Positions 1-10,816 of a stretch of 64,000 nt of DNA are shown piece by piece; positions within the stretch are counted from its first letter, which is position 1; every line of letters starts with the position of its first letter. The DNA comes from Telmatactis stephensoni (Eukaryota > Cnidaria > Anthozoa > Actiniaria > Isophelliidae), in the NCBI GenBank assembly GCA_029948255.1, contig JALIZF010001410.1:15001-79000 (forward strand). Reading direction: 5' to 3'. Below the pieces are notes generated by a model that saw nothing but the letters and a program-made list of their open reading frames with translations, ran no database searches and was not told the origin of the DNA. Both the position numbers and the translations under genes were made by a program.

Positions 1-91
1 GAATCTAGAGGATAGTAGGTCAACAAAGAAAGGAAAGATCAGAGAGTCAGGTTACAAAAGACAGAAGTCAATGACGTTTCGCTTTCTTTAG

Positions 92-415
92 GAAAGACAG
101 AAAGAACTGGAAAACAAAATCAAGGCTCAACAAGAGGAACTCAAAGCCAACTCAACACGTATCGAGCAACAAAACCAATTACTAAGCAATGTTGCCCCAA
201 GTATTAACATGGCTGGCATGATGATGCCACCTCGACAGATACCTGTCATGAGCCCGCAAGTTCAGATGATGCCTGTCAGCGGAATAGCTTCGCAGACTGC
301 GTATGTACCGTTTCAGCCGCCAATGGCAACAGGTTTGCAGCCACTTATGGGTTATGCACCTGTAGCACAAGCGGGTATGCCCCAGATGGTTCCTTCCTAT
401 ACCATTCCTCAATAG
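92..415 (+). CDS. Terminal coding exon of an unidentified coiled-coil, M/P/Q-rich protein (5' part off the window)
   Basis: An acceptor (polypyrimidine tract then AG at 90-91) opens directly into a frame that runs 107 codons to TAG at 413-415. The first 40 or so residues are a charged, Gln-rich amphipathic stretch (ERQKELENKIKAQQEELKAN) typical of a coiled coil. The rest is low-complexity, rich in Met, Pro, Gln and Ala, ending in SYTIPQ. The ATG at 209 is in this same frame, so a start there is possible, but the open frame and the good acceptor just upstream argue for an internal exon of a longer gene whose other exons lie left of base 1. A variant poly(A) signal ATTAAA sits at 524-529. I do not recognise the family; no catalytic or binding motif is visible. 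Confidence 0.6.
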   Translation, partial: ERQKELENKIKAQQEELKANSTRIEQQNQLLSNVAPSINMAGMMMPPRQIPVMSPQVQMMPVSGIASQTAYVPFQPPMATGLQPLMGYAPVAQAGMPQMVPSYTIPQ

Positions 416-868
416 ATGGTAACGCAATCTTAAATACCGTGACAATTTCACGCAGTCCTCAATGGCGTGATATGGTCATGCAATACGGTACCGTGATTTA
501 GGTAAAGTAATAATTTGTTATCAATTAAACCAAAGATTCTTGATATATCGCTTATTTTTATATAAAAAAGCAAAATGTGGCTATTTACGCAAATTGATTA
601 TTTAGATTGACCTGTAATCTGTCTCACCTAATCCATGGCTTTTTTGTTGTTGTTTTCGGTGTCAAAAATTGGTTGTGTTTGGTTGTGATTTGGCTTAGAT
701 TTGTTTTTGATGGTTTAATAATGACTTTGTGTCACATCATTATAATTTATGTGGTTAGACTTACACATTACCAACACTTCTCTGCTAGCAGTATTTCCTT
801 TTCTTCCTTGAGTGAAAACGATAGAAGACCAAAGAAGAAAATGAGACTCTGCAAGCATGGAATACCAG

Positions 869-1049
869 CAATCATCATCGTCATCAACATCATCATTTGT
901 TTATTATGAATATCATCGCATGATCATCATCATCATTTGTTTATTTTCATCGCATCATCATCATCATCATCATTTGTTTGTTATCATCGCAGAAACAACA
1001 CTACTATCACCACCACCATCACCATCATCATCTTCATCATTATCATCAA
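869..1049. repeat. (CAT)n-rich imperfect minisatellite
   Basis: Runs of CATCATCAT are interrupted by a recurring TTTGTTTATT block, giving about three imperfect 40-bp units, then decaying into CAC/CAT triplets. The short ORFs across it encode poly-Ser/Ile/His and are artefacts. The stretch 416-868 is AT-rich with no supported gene. Confidence 0.8.
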
Positions 1050-1119
1050 GTACTGTCGTTATTATAATTGTTTGAAATGCTAGAGTGGTTTTATTCATCT
1101 TGTGAAAAAATTGGCAAAC

Positions 1120-1437
1120 TCAAGATCCAAACATTTTCTGCAACATTGAGCGCAACACAGTTGCACCGTGTGTCCACCCCTACAATGTTGTACGCAACAC
1201 ACTTGCACCGTGTGTCCACCCCTACAATGTTGTACGCAACACAGTTACACCGTGTGTCCACCCGTACAATGTTGTTCGCAAAGTTCCAGAAAAAGTTGCA
1301 GAAGTAGAACTCAATTCTAAACCCGCAACTGTCGCCTGCAGCTGTTGTAGGGGTGAACACATGGTGCAACTCTGTGGTGTCCATAGTGTTGCAGAAACTT
1401 GCCGGATAAGTCGTATCGTGTGTCCGGCCTTAATAGT
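1120..1437. repeat. MITE remnant with internal 42-bp tandem repeat
   Basis: Three units of 42 bp start at 1155, 1197 and 1239, each with the core TTGCACCGTGTGTCCACCC. The right end (about 1415-1437) reads CGTATCGTGTGTCCGGCCTT, the inverse of the left end of the related element at 8741. The matching left terminus is lost here. Overlapping ORFs on both strands are repeat artefacts. Confidence 0.65.
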
Positions 1438-1826
1438 TATAAGTAAACTCTAAAATCGTTGTTTTCTTTTGTTCTTTATAAATGAGTACTTACTAAATAG
1501 TCCATCTTTCTTTCACGGGTGGAATAAAATCACTTTATGAACTGACCATGGATATGGCAATTGCTATCATTATTATTACTATATATTCTTATATCATTGT
1601 TTACTGCACGCTTCGTAATTCCCAGCTTCCAATGATTATATCATCAATAATAGTAATAATTGCATTCCCTGCGAGCAGAGGTTAGGGTGGCTTGTCTGTG
1701 CTTTTAGTAAGCTTACATCCATTTGCTTTTCTAATCACTGTCGATCGGGTAACTTCTGCCGATCAGCCAACGAGATTTCTGTAAAAATTGTGGTCCATTC
1801 AACAAAACCTGTTTGAAACAAAAACA
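1438..1826. other. Non-coding stretch
   Basis: No gene supported. It contains one degenerate copy of the TTGTTTTCTTTTGTTCTTT core seen in the TA-flanked MITE family of this window (near 1459), otherwise unremarkable AT-rich sequence. Confidence 0.6.
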
Positions 1827-2158
1827 ATTCACCTTCCCGGAGTTTCCCAGAATTCTTTATGATTTGCGCGCGCAAGCGAGGTCAGGGGACAAAAATATTA
1901 AGAAATGATGCCATTTATTGGGAACTCTTGCATTTATATGAGAAAAACGTTGATTATGACATAACAGAAGTAGTAGAAACTTTAGAGAATTTCTTCAAAA
2001 CCATTCTTATGAACTGTTATCGGAGTTTATAGGTAGTATACTCGTTTTTTGGCGAATTTTTCCAGTGTATCTAAGACTTGCTTTAATAATTATGTCCCCT
2101 GACCTCGCTCGCGCGCGCTGAATCGTAATGAATTCTGGGAAACTCTGGGAAGGTGAAT
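1827..2158. mobile_element. Foldback MITE, about 332 bp
   Basis: Long imperfect inverted arms of about 60 bp. The left arm opens ATTCACCTTCCCGGAG and the right arm ends CTGGGAAGGTGAAT; further in, both carry the GAGGTCAGGGGACA block in opposite orientation next to a GC-rich GCGCGC run. No transposase is encoded, and the ORF on the minus strand across it is a by-product of the hairpin. Confidence 0.75.
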
Positions 2159-2365
2159 AGAATACTCGCAATGGCGTGACGGACGCGTCAAGAATTTGGC
2201 GCGAAAATCTCGTTTTCATACGCCACCTTCGTTCATGCTCAACCGAATTGCAGCGGTCCTTTTTCCATTTCTCCGTGAAGCGATAAGAAAGGTCACCTCT
2301 GCTCACAGGGTAGCAATTGTAATGGTTAGTTGAGGAGTATTTAGCATGTTTTTCATTAACTGGTG

Positions 2366-2448
2366 AAATTATTGGTTTGCAACCATTCCCAGGAGAGTAA
2401 ATTGAACAAAAGACTTGGCAGACATGTTGGTGGTTTTTTTCTTGACTT

Positions 2449-2482
<34 letters not shown>

Positions 2483-2640
2483 CAAGACTACCAAGATGGC
2501 AACCATTCCCAGCAGAGCAAATTGAACAAAAGACATGGCAGACATATTGGTGGTTTTTATCTTGACTTCTTTTGTTGTTGTTGTTGTTGTTGTCAAGACC
2601 ACCAAGATGGCAGTCATGTCTTTTGTCTCTACATTTTCCG
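2366..2640. repeat. Tandem duplication of about 120 bp around (TTG)n tracts
   Basis: The block GCAACCATTCCCAG...AAATTGAACAAAAGAC, then GGCAGACAT, then CTTGAC plus a (TTG)n run plus TGTCAAGAC, occurs twice in a row, beginning near 2380 and 2499. The (TTG)n tracts differ in length. The poly-Cys and poly-Thr ORFs here are repeat translations. Confidence 0.8.
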
Positions 2641-2699
2641 GGGAATGCTTACAAACCAAGAATTATATGTAAATGCAATAGATTACCTGTTGTGTATTA

Positions 2700-2840
2700 G
2701 AGTGCTTACAATATATCCGTGAAAAAGTTAGCGAACTAAATTGTACTAAATAGCGCGAAATCCTTTGTTTTCTATTGTTTAATTAGTGCAAATTAGTGCA
2801 ATTTCTTACACAGTTTTTCACGGATATATTGTAAGCACTC
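2700..2840. mobile_element. TA-flanked foldback MITE, copy A (141 bp)
   Basis: Starts GAGTGCTTACAATATATCCG and ends with its inverse, flanked by TA at 2698-2699 and 2841-2842. The core motif TTTGTTTTCTATTGTTT is at 2764-2780. A TA target duplication fits Tc1/mariner-type mobilisation. It abuts the next element, sharing a single TA. Confidence 0.8.
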
Positions 2841-2842
2841 TA

Positions 2843-2993
2843 GAGTGATTTTCACCGGACTGTGAAATAGTTACTAAGCTAATAGACACTAATAGACTCT
2901 GCGCCCATTGTTTTCTTTTGTTGCAGTACAACTATTAGGCACTATTAAACACTGACTATTAGTAATTGTTTCACAGTCCGATGAAAATCACTC
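2843..2993. mobile_element. TA-flanked foldback MITE, copy B (151 bp)
   Basis: Starts GAGTGATTTTCACCGGACTG and ends CAGTCCGATGAAAATCACTC. It is flanked by the TA shared with copy A (2841-2842) and by TA at 2994-2995. It contains a diverged version of the same core (TTGTTTTCTTTTGTTG near 2909). The termini differ from copy A beyond the first five bases. Confidence 0.8.
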
Positions 2994-3170
2994 TATCAAG
3001 AATTCTAGAATGTAATTAGTATTTAATACAACCGACCACGTGCTAGTGATTCATATATCCTTATGTGCATGGGGTTGACTTGACTCGAGCTACCAGGAAC
3101 AAAATAGACCATGGTAGCCATGAAGAGATTAGAATTAGATGGTTGTGGATTGCTGGCTAGTTCACAATCA

Positions 3171-3795
3171 AGGCAGCTATCTTGAAAAAACAACGTGACA
3201 TCGTGACAATTGTTTATTTTGTGTCATGCAATATCTTGGAAAGTGCACGCAAGTGTCACTTTTTTGAATGGCATTTTCTTTGGCGTGACAGTCGATTTTT
3301 GTCACGTGTTTGTTTCTTTGGTACATTCGTGGCTGTCTTTGGATTTGTGTTATATACTTGTATTACTTATCTTGTCACGCTTGTAACAATGGTCACAGTT
3401 ATGTGACATTCGTGTTATCTGCTATGTCATGCCAGAACGGGGTATGTACTCTTTCTATTTGTATTGCTGTTTTACTTGTCATGTCACACTGGTACGCATT
3501 ATCTTCGTGACATTTGCCTTAGCGTAACAGTTGCGTTACTCATTGCTGTTCTAGTGTTACATTTGTGTTATGGGCATTGTCATGCCAGAAGATCTTAAAT
3601 GTCAATGTCTTGTCACGCTACTTATGTCACAGTTGCCTTTATCACTGTTGCTCTGTTCCATTTTCGTGACAGTTGTATTATCTGTCATGTAATGTCAAGA
3701 AAGTACTAGCGTGACGTTGTGTTACGCTACCTGTCATGTCACGCCAGTACTTATGACGTCCGTGACAGTTGCGTTACTTTTCAAGATAGCTGCCT
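3171..3795. mobile_element. 625-bp element with perfect terminal inverted repeats and internal GTCACG-type tandem repeats
   Basis: The left end AGGCAGCTATCTTGAAAA is exactly mirrored by TTTTCAAGATAGCTGCCT at 3777-3794. Between them are degenerate direct repeats built from TGTCAC, CGTGACA, GTTAC and ATGTCATGCCAG. No transposase. The two small ORFs inside are translations of the repeat. Confidence 0.75.
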
Positions 3796-4398
3796 CGGGA
3801 AGCTTAGCAAATATGCTAAGCATCGTCAAAAGGTTATGCATGTTGATATTATAAATGTAATTATTTAGCTCAGTAATACAAACAAACATTTGAATATGAT
3901 TGGCTATACTAAAAATTAATAGTATTAGAAATTAGTTAAGCTCGAATTCCACGTGAGGAATTCCCGATGGAAACGAGAAATTAGTAGAATAATAAAGTAA
4001 TTTAAGCAGAAAGATACCTTTTTTGGTAAAATTGTGTGATAAGAAGTGTAGAGTGGGTTGGGTTGGTTGTAGCCATATTTGTTATCTCTTTTGATATCAG
4101 TATTTTTGTGTATTTGTTACAGGAAATAAAGAGTTTTTCACAAACCTTTGTTGTTTGATCTGTATCTTTATATTGCTAATTGCACAAACATTGACCCTTT
4201 CAAAACATAGAAGCTGAGACCGAAAGGAACACTGGGACTTTGTTTATGAGTCCCCAAGTTTGCTTCTTATGTTGAGTCACCCTGTTGCCAGGTCAGAAAA
4301 AGGTTGGTATATAACAAATAGCACATTCTCAGCCTAGCAACCACAAAAAGTTAGACTTGCTTCCCAATCCCCCCCCCCCCCCCCACCCCACTCCCCTT
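3796..4398. other. Non-coding stretch with poly-C run
   Basis: AT-rich with no supported gene. A 17-base poly-C run lies at about 4369-4385. An AATAAA at 4125-4130 has no open exon in front of it, so it is not assigned. Confidence 0.5.
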
Positions 4399-4399
4399 C

Positions 4400-4537
4400 C
4401 CGTTGGCAAATCGGACTTAGATTGCGAATATCTGGTTACAAGAGCTTTCCGAGAAGAGCACGAAGGAAAGTTAATTCCCCTCGGAAAGCTCTCGTAACCA
4501 TGCAGAAGTGAGCTATTCGAATCCGATTTGCCAACGG
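4400..4537. mobile_element. Foldback MITE, about 138 bp
   Basis: Perfect 16-bp outer arms CCGTTGGCAAATCGGA and TCCGATTTGCCAACGG, with a second inner pair around GAGCTTTCCGAG and CTCGGAAAGCTC. An ORF on the minus strand that crosses it (4329-4751) is not credible as a gene. Confidence 0.7.
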
Positions 4538-4858
4538 AAAAAATAACGAGAGAGACTTGGAGCAAGTCTATAAAAAAGCCCCAAACCAGAAAGAAAAAAC
4601 TAGATAGGAAAAAAAATGTATTTTGATGGCTTTTTCGTTTGTTTTTGTTTGGAAAAGTCATTAATTTCACTCCAAAAGCGGTATTACCTAAAAGCGGGTC
4701 TATTTGCATACTCATATTGACTAAACACCTTATTAGGAGTCCCCCTCTCAAAAACCGATTGTGTCCGTACTACAAAAGAGTTCGTATCATAGAGTTGTTC
4801 GTGTTGTGGAAGTTACTGTGTTTGTTTTCCAGTTTATTTACAGTTTACTATTTCAACG

Positions 4859-4875
4859 CCGTTGCTAGGCAACGG
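4859..4875. promoter_or_regulatory. RFX X-box-like palindrome upstream of the LRR gene
   Basis: CCGTTGCTAGGCAACGG is a perfect 17-base palindrome whose core GTTGCT-A-GGCAAC matches the RFX X-box layout of inverted half sites with a one-base spacer. An inverted CCAAT (ATTGG) lies about 40 bp downstream near 4918. Both are about 0.5 kb upstream of the LRR start codon. Use as a promoter is inferred, not shown. Confidence 0.45.
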
Positions 4876-5378
4876 ACACCAGTCGGGTGGCATGAAACCC
4901 GTAAAGATTGTGCTCTGATTGGTTAAGCTGATTAAACAATATGTTCAGTCCCTACGTCAGTGATACAAAGCGTCTTTTTAGTCGCAATGATAAATATTGA
5001 AAACACAGTCTGTATAGCCCAAGGGATAACTATTTATGGCCTTTCAAAGGCGAATTATTTTTATATGGTCGACCAACTGGATGGATAATGGCTGCTTATG
5101 GAAAATTAAAGGAAAAAATGAGAACTGAAGACAGTCTGATTGACCACGTACATGTTGCACACTTTGTGGAAACGTAAAAAGTGCATCAGTCGTGGAAGCA
5201 TAAATCATGGATGGAACAAGGTGTCATCTGAGTCGTTCGCACAAGCATGTTCTCTGATACAAGATAACGTGTAATTAAGGGGACTATACTACTGGCTTTT
5301 GTAAATCAAATTAACCACCAATCATTTCTACAAGTTTGTAAGTACAGTACTATACTACTGATTCTCATCTATGATATT

Positions 5379-7784
5379 ATGGGTTCGAAATGCTGTAAAA
5401 GTCAATCAGGTGACTATGAACCAGATCGTGAAAGAAAAACTGAAGTTGACACAAACTGGCCCGTGGACATCGAGGACGTTGCCTTCACTCCATTCATCCT
5501 TCCAGATGTGCAGCTGAAGAATAACAAACTCACTCTCGATCTAAGTAATCGAAAACTCAAAGAATTCCCTAACGAAATCTTGGAAATTCCTCAAATACAG
5601 TGTTTAATATTAAACTCCAATAACATTAAAAGTTTTCCGTTTAAGTTCTTTATTCTACGCAACTTAACCGAACTTCATTTGAAGAATAATTTCTTGGAGT
5701 ATCTACCGGCGCAGATTTGTACATCGGTACAGCTTGAAGTCCTGGATGTAAGCTGTAATAAGCTTAACTCGTTACCGTATAGTTTTAGCCATTTATATAA
5801 CTTACGCTCGTTAAACTTGAAGTATAACAACCTCACCAATTTACCTACCAGCCTACATTATCTTACTAAGCTAGAGTACCTTAACCTTGGTGGTAATAAT
5901 TTTGAAACTGTACCCGAAGTTGTATTCGATTTACAAAAGCTACGAGTGTTGGTTCTTAGTGATAATATACTGAGTTCTTTGCCGATTAATTTAAACAAAC
6001 TTATCGATCTCAATGAGCTCTACTTGGATGACAACCGGCTCACAGAGATTCCTAAATTGCTACATGGTTTCTTAAATTGTTTACAAGTCCTGGATTTAAG
6101 ACACAACAGGGCTGAACTGTCACTAGAAAATGAAATGAAATCCCGTAAAGAAAAGCAAAAGAAAACGAAGATACAACCGCGGGAAAATGGAGAAATACCC
6201 GCGACAATCCCGCGGGATAAAATGGCCATCTTTTCTGAAATTAACCTCGAAGACAGCGATGAAGATTTCAGGGAAATGTTTAAAGGGGATCGAAGGCTTG
6301 AATATCTAGACTCCTACGATGCTGAGCCTAATGCTACAGAGCGCATGCGTAGAAGAGCCAAAAACGCAAAACTCAAGACCCAAGAAGCAATGCGGCCTTC
6401 ACCAAAATGGGGGATTTTCGTGCGAGAGATGCAAAAAGCGGGCTTCCTTCCTAAATCTAAAACAAAACCAGCTAAACAGAAAAAAGAGAAACGAAAGACA
6501 CGGACTAAAAAACCCAAGACACCTTCACAGATTACATGGAGAGGGTGGAGAGTCGATGTACCACGCCGTCCAGTTATTACTAATGCTGATAAACAAAAGG
6601 AAGGCAAGAAACCGGAAATTTCGGAAATGAAGAAACCGGAAGCCAACAAACAGGAAGAGGAAGTTGACAGATATGGTCACCCTGTGGCTATTACCAAGCT
6701 CTTTCCTCCTATTGAGGACGTGGAAGGAATGCTAACCCTGGACATGAGCTTACAAAAGCTGGAGCGATTTCCTGGACAGCTTTGTCAGTTGGTCAACCTG
6801 GACATTCTGATGTTGGATTACAATAGATTACATCATATCCCTGTAGGGATTAGGGATTTGACAAAACTAAAGGCTTTACACTTCACTAATAACCACCTAG
6901 AAAGCGTACCTGAGAATTTACGTTACGTCAACACTCTAAAAATCCTATATCTCAAAGACAACCACCTCAAGGTGTTACCCAATTGGATGGTTAGTTTCCT
7001 GTCGCTCAGATTCCTTTCCTTGGAGAATAATAACTTCATATGTTTCCCCAGTGAACTATGTAGCCTTTATTCTCTAGAAACTCTAGTCCTAAGTGGAAAT
7101 AAATTGACTGAACTTCCTCGAGGGATCAAAAGGTTGTCCAAGCTCAAAGAGCTTTACCTTGGTAAAAACAGCTTAAGACATTTGCCTTACAGTATCACTG
7201 AACTTAGATATCTGAATGTTCTATCATTAGAGGAGAATGGCCTTGATACTATCCCTTATCCAGTGTTTGGGCTCAGCAGTCTTCATGTCCTTCATCTTGA
7301 AGGCAACAAGATACGCGCTGTTCCTTCAGACATCAAAGCTTTGAAAAATCTAACGGACTTAGACTTAAGCAAGAACGACATTGATGATCTTCCTTACGGA
7401 TTTCGTAACATGGAGAGCTTGAATACCCTATCTCTACGTGCAAACAAGTTCGAAGTCTTCCCAGAGGATCTTTGCAAACTTCCGCGCCTGCGCAGTCTTG
7501 ATGTCAGTCAAAACAGAATTGTTTACCTACCAGATAAAGTGCGATGTAGCATCAGTGAAATGGAACATATAGTTGACTGGGATATGTCATTTAACTGTCT
7601 CACTGATCTCCCTAAGTCTATTGGCAAGATTGTTAGCCTTGAGGTGCTGCATATTGAGGGAAATCCTCTAGTAGGTCTACCAGACACTCTGGTGCAGCTT
7701 GTAAATCTAAAAAGACTGTACTTAGACAAAGCGCTGAAGATACCCTTGGGGTTGTATAAGATTAAAGACCTAGAAATCCTTTGA
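5379..7784 (+). CDS. N-myristoylated protein with two leucine-rich-repeat blocks (801 aa)
   Basis: A single uninterrupted exon of 801 codons. The N-terminus MGSKCCKS fits the N-myristoylation rule (Gly2, Ser3-Lys4) with two adjacent Cys that could be palmitoylated, so membrane attachment is likely. Residues about 50-250 hold eight to nine 23-residue LRRs of the plant-type/Shoc2-like pattern (LxxLxLxxNxLxxLPxxLxxL). Residues about 250-440 form a very basic Lys/Arg-rich linker. Residues about 445-800 hold 14-15 more LRRs, among them LETLVLSGNKLTELP. No signal peptide, transmembrane segment, kinase or death domain is visible. LRR arrays of this kind are protein-protein scaffolds; the double-array layout recalls LRRD1/LRRIQ4-type proteins, but the family is not certain. 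Any 5' untranslated exon is undefined. Confidence 0.85.
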   Translation: MGSKCCKSQSGDYEPDRERKTEVDTNWPVDIEDVAFTPFILPDVQLKNNKLTLDLSNRKLKEFPNEILEIPQIQCLILNSNNIKSFPFKFFILRNLTELHLKNNFLEYLPAQICTSVQLEVLDVSCNKLNSLPYSFSHLYNLRSLNLKYNNLTNLPTSLHYLTKLEYLNLGGNNFETVPEVVFDLQKLRVLVLSDNILSSLPINLNKLIDLNELYLDDNRLTEIPKLLHGFLNCLQVLDLRHNRAELSLENEMKSRKEKQKKTKIQPRENGEIPATIPRDKMAIFSEINLEDSDEDFREMFKGDRRLEYLDSYDAEPNATERMRRRAKNAKLKTQEAMRPSPKWGIFVREMQKAGFLPKSKTKPAKQKKEKRKTRTKKPKTPSQITWRGWRVDVPRRPVITNADKQKEGKKPEISEMKKPEANKQEEEVDRYGHPVAITKLFPPIEDVEGMLTLDMSLQKLERFPGQLCQLVNLDILMLDYNRLHHIPVGIRDLTKLKALHFTNNHLESVPENLRYVNTLKILYLKDNHLKVLPNWMVSFLSLRFLSLENNNFICFPSELCSLYSLETLVLSGNKLTELPRGIKRLSKLKELYLGKNSLRHLPYSITELRYLNVLSLEENGLDTIPYPVFGLSSLHVLHLEGNKIRAVPSDIKALKNLTDLDLSKNDIDDLPYGFRNMESLNTLSLRANKFEVFPEDLCKLPRLRSLDVSQNRIVYLPDKVRCSISEMEHIVDWDMSFNCLTDLPKSIGKIVSLEVLHIEGNPLVGLPDTLVQLVNLKRLYLDKALKIPLGLYKIKDLEIL

Positions 7785-8740
7785 TTGGATGAAAAAGTTC
7801 GAGACCGCGTGGAAGACACGCCCTTATGTACGCTTTTTTAATCTATACTTTTGGCTCGCCGTAAAACGCTTTACAGCAGAATGTGAATCTCTAGGACAAT
7901 GGAAAAAACTATTTTTGTGTTGATAGAAGATTAATGCTACGGAGTTTTAGTGTGGATGGAAGAATTAACATTAAGACAAATATACGTTTTCAAATTTATT
8001 CGGGTTAGTGTGGACGTACCCTGCGTCACATCCGAAAACATTTTCGTTAATAGCGCGTCTAGGTAACAGCAACACAAACCGTGTTCTAGTCGTCCAGCGG
8101 TCTTTCTGGTTTTGAAAAGACGCTTTTGATTGGCTAAATCGTGTAGGTCGTTCTAATGTTGTTTCTTATTAGAAGTGCTTTCGCACCAAAATGACGTAAG
8201 CGACTATACAAGTTTCTATGGAAATACGTTATTTTAGCCAATAACAAGCTTTATTTCAAAATCAGAACTGAAGTTGGAATTCGTGCACTGGCGAGAGTTT
8301 TTTAGGGAAGATTTTTATGGGTGATTTCGGGCTGGGTTACTCACGGACAAGCTTTAGCTCTCAACAAATGGACCTTCACGTCGTCCCACTGTCACATAGA
8401 AAAGACTCATATGAACGTTGATAAATTATTGTCTTGGTCTCCATGGAAACGTCTCACCCCGCGAAACCCGTTCGTGAAGAACTTAGCTCGGGACGAAATC
8501 ACCTACATAAACGCAAGACAAGCCAAAAACGAAATTGGTGCTTTTACGTATCGAAACTGATGCGTTTTCAAGCTTGAATTTTTTGCCTCTCGGCTCTTTC
8601 CAGTTCTTCCATTGACGTCTCTTGAAATCAGTACGCACATATTAATTTTGAATGGATTAAGAAGGAAAATCCTCGTTCCGATGTTCGGCATAAAAACGAA
8701 GTAATCTCAACTTTATCAGTTGACAAACATGCGCATATTA
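7785..8740. other. Intergenic stretch, nothing supported
   Basis: No convincing exon, hairpin or array. The 79-codon ORF at 8321-8560 has no homology I recognise, no splice context and ordinary intergenic composition. Confidence 0.5.
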
Positions 8741-9345
8741 AGGCCCGAACACACAATACAACTTTTTCTACAACATTGCGCACAGCACAATTATACCGTA
8801 CGTCCACCCCTGCATTGTTGCGCGCAATGTTGCAATCCTAAACTTGCAACTGTTGCACGCAACATCGCATATAGGGATGGCAACACGTTGCAACATTTTC
8901 CGCAAAATCGCGTGCAACGCAGTTGCACCATGTGTGCATCCCTGCATTGTTACTCAATCCTAAACTTACAGCTCTTGCACGCAACATTGCATAGGGATGG
9001 CAACACGTTGCAAACACTTTCCGCAACTGATCGCATGCAATGCAGTTGCAACATGTGTGCATCCCTGCATTGTTACTCGATCCTAAACTTACAACTCTTG
9101 CACGCAACATTGCATAGGGATGGCAACACGTTGCAAATACTTTCCGCAATATCGCGTGCAACTCAGTTGCACCATGTGTGCACCCCTGCATTGTTGCGCG
9201 CAACGTTACAGAAAACGTTGCAGAAGTAGAACTCGATCCTAAACCTGCAACTTTTGCACGCAACCCTCGCAGGGGTAGACACACATGGCTCAACTCAGTG
9301 TTGTGTGCGCAGATGTTTCAGAAAAATTTGCCAGAAAAGTGTCTC
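8741..9345. repeat. MITE-derived tandem array, period about 120 bp
   Basis: The left end AAGGCCCGAACACACAATAC corresponds to the inverted right end of the 1120-1437 element. Inside, the block GGGATGGCAACACGTTGCAA recurs at about 8874, 8994 and 9117, alternating with TTGCACCATGTGTGCA-type blocks. Long ORFs on both strands are repeat translations. Confidence 0.75.
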
Positions 9346-9949
9346 TTACTGAGCTACAATTACAAGCAGCAGACTGCTCATTTTAGTGATTACGGTTACA
9401 CAAGAATCCCAAACCGTTGATTCTTTATACAATTTTTCTCTTTTTAATCCATTAAAGAAGGATCTAAACAAACTTTGTCTGTAGTTTTAATTAAGTATGG
9501 GCATCAAGGGATTAAAAATGTTGACTTGTTTTCATTAAGAAATTGTTTATGTCTGCTTAAATCAGTTCTAATTTATCATTGAGTCTTTATTGAAAAAACG
9601 TCGTGTCCAGTCATTTTCAAATCAGTGTCAAGATTTTTTGAAACGTGTTTGGCATAAATGTACTAATTGATAATTAGTAATCTACTAACTGGGGATGCAT
9701 GTAACACAAATAAGTAAAATATAATCAAAATAAATCTATATTTATATATCTAATAAATGTATTATAAGCTTGAAAAAGTTGTTTTACACATGAACAATAT
9801 TAGCCCATGGAATAATGTTAATTGTGGATTCTTTGTTGTTGTTATTGTTGTTGTTTGTTGTTTGTTGTTTGTTTTTTGTATGTTTGTTTGTTTGTTGTTG
9901 TTTTTTGTTGCTGTTCTTGTTTTGTTTTTTGTTTTGTTTTGTTTTTCTG
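9346..9949. other. Non-coding, AT-rich, ending in GTT/TTTG low complexity
   Basis: No gene supported. From about 9825 it turns into poly-T/G low-complexity sequence leading into the tetranucleotide array. Confidence 0.5.
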
Positions 9950-10022
9950 ATTTGTTTGTTTGTTTGTTTGTTTGTTTGTTTGTTTGTTTGTTTGTTTGTT
10001 TGTTTGTTTGTTTGTTTGTTTT
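9950..10022. repeat. (TTTG)n microsatellite
   Basis: About 18 nearly perfect TTTG units. The poly-FVCL ORFs here are translations of it. Confidence 0.95.
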
Positions 10023-10041
10023 TTGGAGACTGTGCGTAAAT

Positions 10042-10165
10042 CTAGTAGTCGTATGCAGACACATCTTTTGCCTCGCTCTGGCTCATTTAAACCAAAGGAA
10101 TCACCGAATGACGTCTGTTTGGCGGATCAAAGCGAGGCGAATGATGTATCTGCATAGATTAGTAG
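10042..10165. mobile_element. Small foldback element, about 124 bp
   Basis: Imperfect inverted arms: CTAGTAGTCGTATGCAGACA and its mate TGTATCTGCATAGATTAGTAG, with an inner pair GCCTCGCT/AGCGAGGC. 10166-10816 shows no further gene or strong repeat apart from a short GTCGC inverted pair near 10650-10690. Confidence 0.55.
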
Positions 10166-10816
10166 CATAAAGGATAATTCAACAGTTGAAAAATAAAAAT
10201 GAGCACAGCTCCACACAGTATATCCACAGTTGCCGAGATACGATTCTCTGTATTGCAATTAACAAGTTCACCTACGGTAACAACACTACACTATGATTGA
10301 ACTAGTTTAAATTGGTGAGGAAGTCAAACAGGCCTGTCTTTGTACGTAAATTACGGTTAATACGTAAAAAAAGCCTATCCTGGTCTATTTTTCATAAAAG
10401 CTATTTTGAAATATCAGTCATTGGGCAGGGAAGGAAGCCATTTTTACGGTCAGTACTTTCATCAAGAAGATATTTCCGTATATGAAACCATCACTCCCCC
10501 TCTATGGTCCTCTATTAACTGTGGTCAAACTAGCCAGTATACGAATGTTAAGGAAACCATTTCAGTGTTTCCTGAAATGGAATGAATACTACAAAAGTTT
10601 GGTTTCACTGCGACACAAGCACAAACGAAAGCAAACATTGCAGGGATATTATTCTGTCGCTCGTTTCTAGCGAGAAAAATTAAAGCGACAGAGTAATACC
10701 CTGGATTCCCGAGGATGAGATTAAGCTTTTGTTTGCTTTGTGTCTGTGAAAACGGAGCATTATGCTTCATATTTGTGTCGCTAGTGAAAACCATGCATTC
10801 TAAAGCTCAAGACCGA

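Noticed and set aside
8720..9293. Long ORFs on both strands with Cys/His-rich repeats that look like zinc fingers
   Set aside because: Same MITE-derived tandem repeat read in both directions; Cys/His spacing follows the DNA period.
9757..10170. 137-codon ORF with hydrophobic, membrane-like sequence
   Set aside because: Produced by the (TTTG)n and GTT tracts; not a transmembrane protein.
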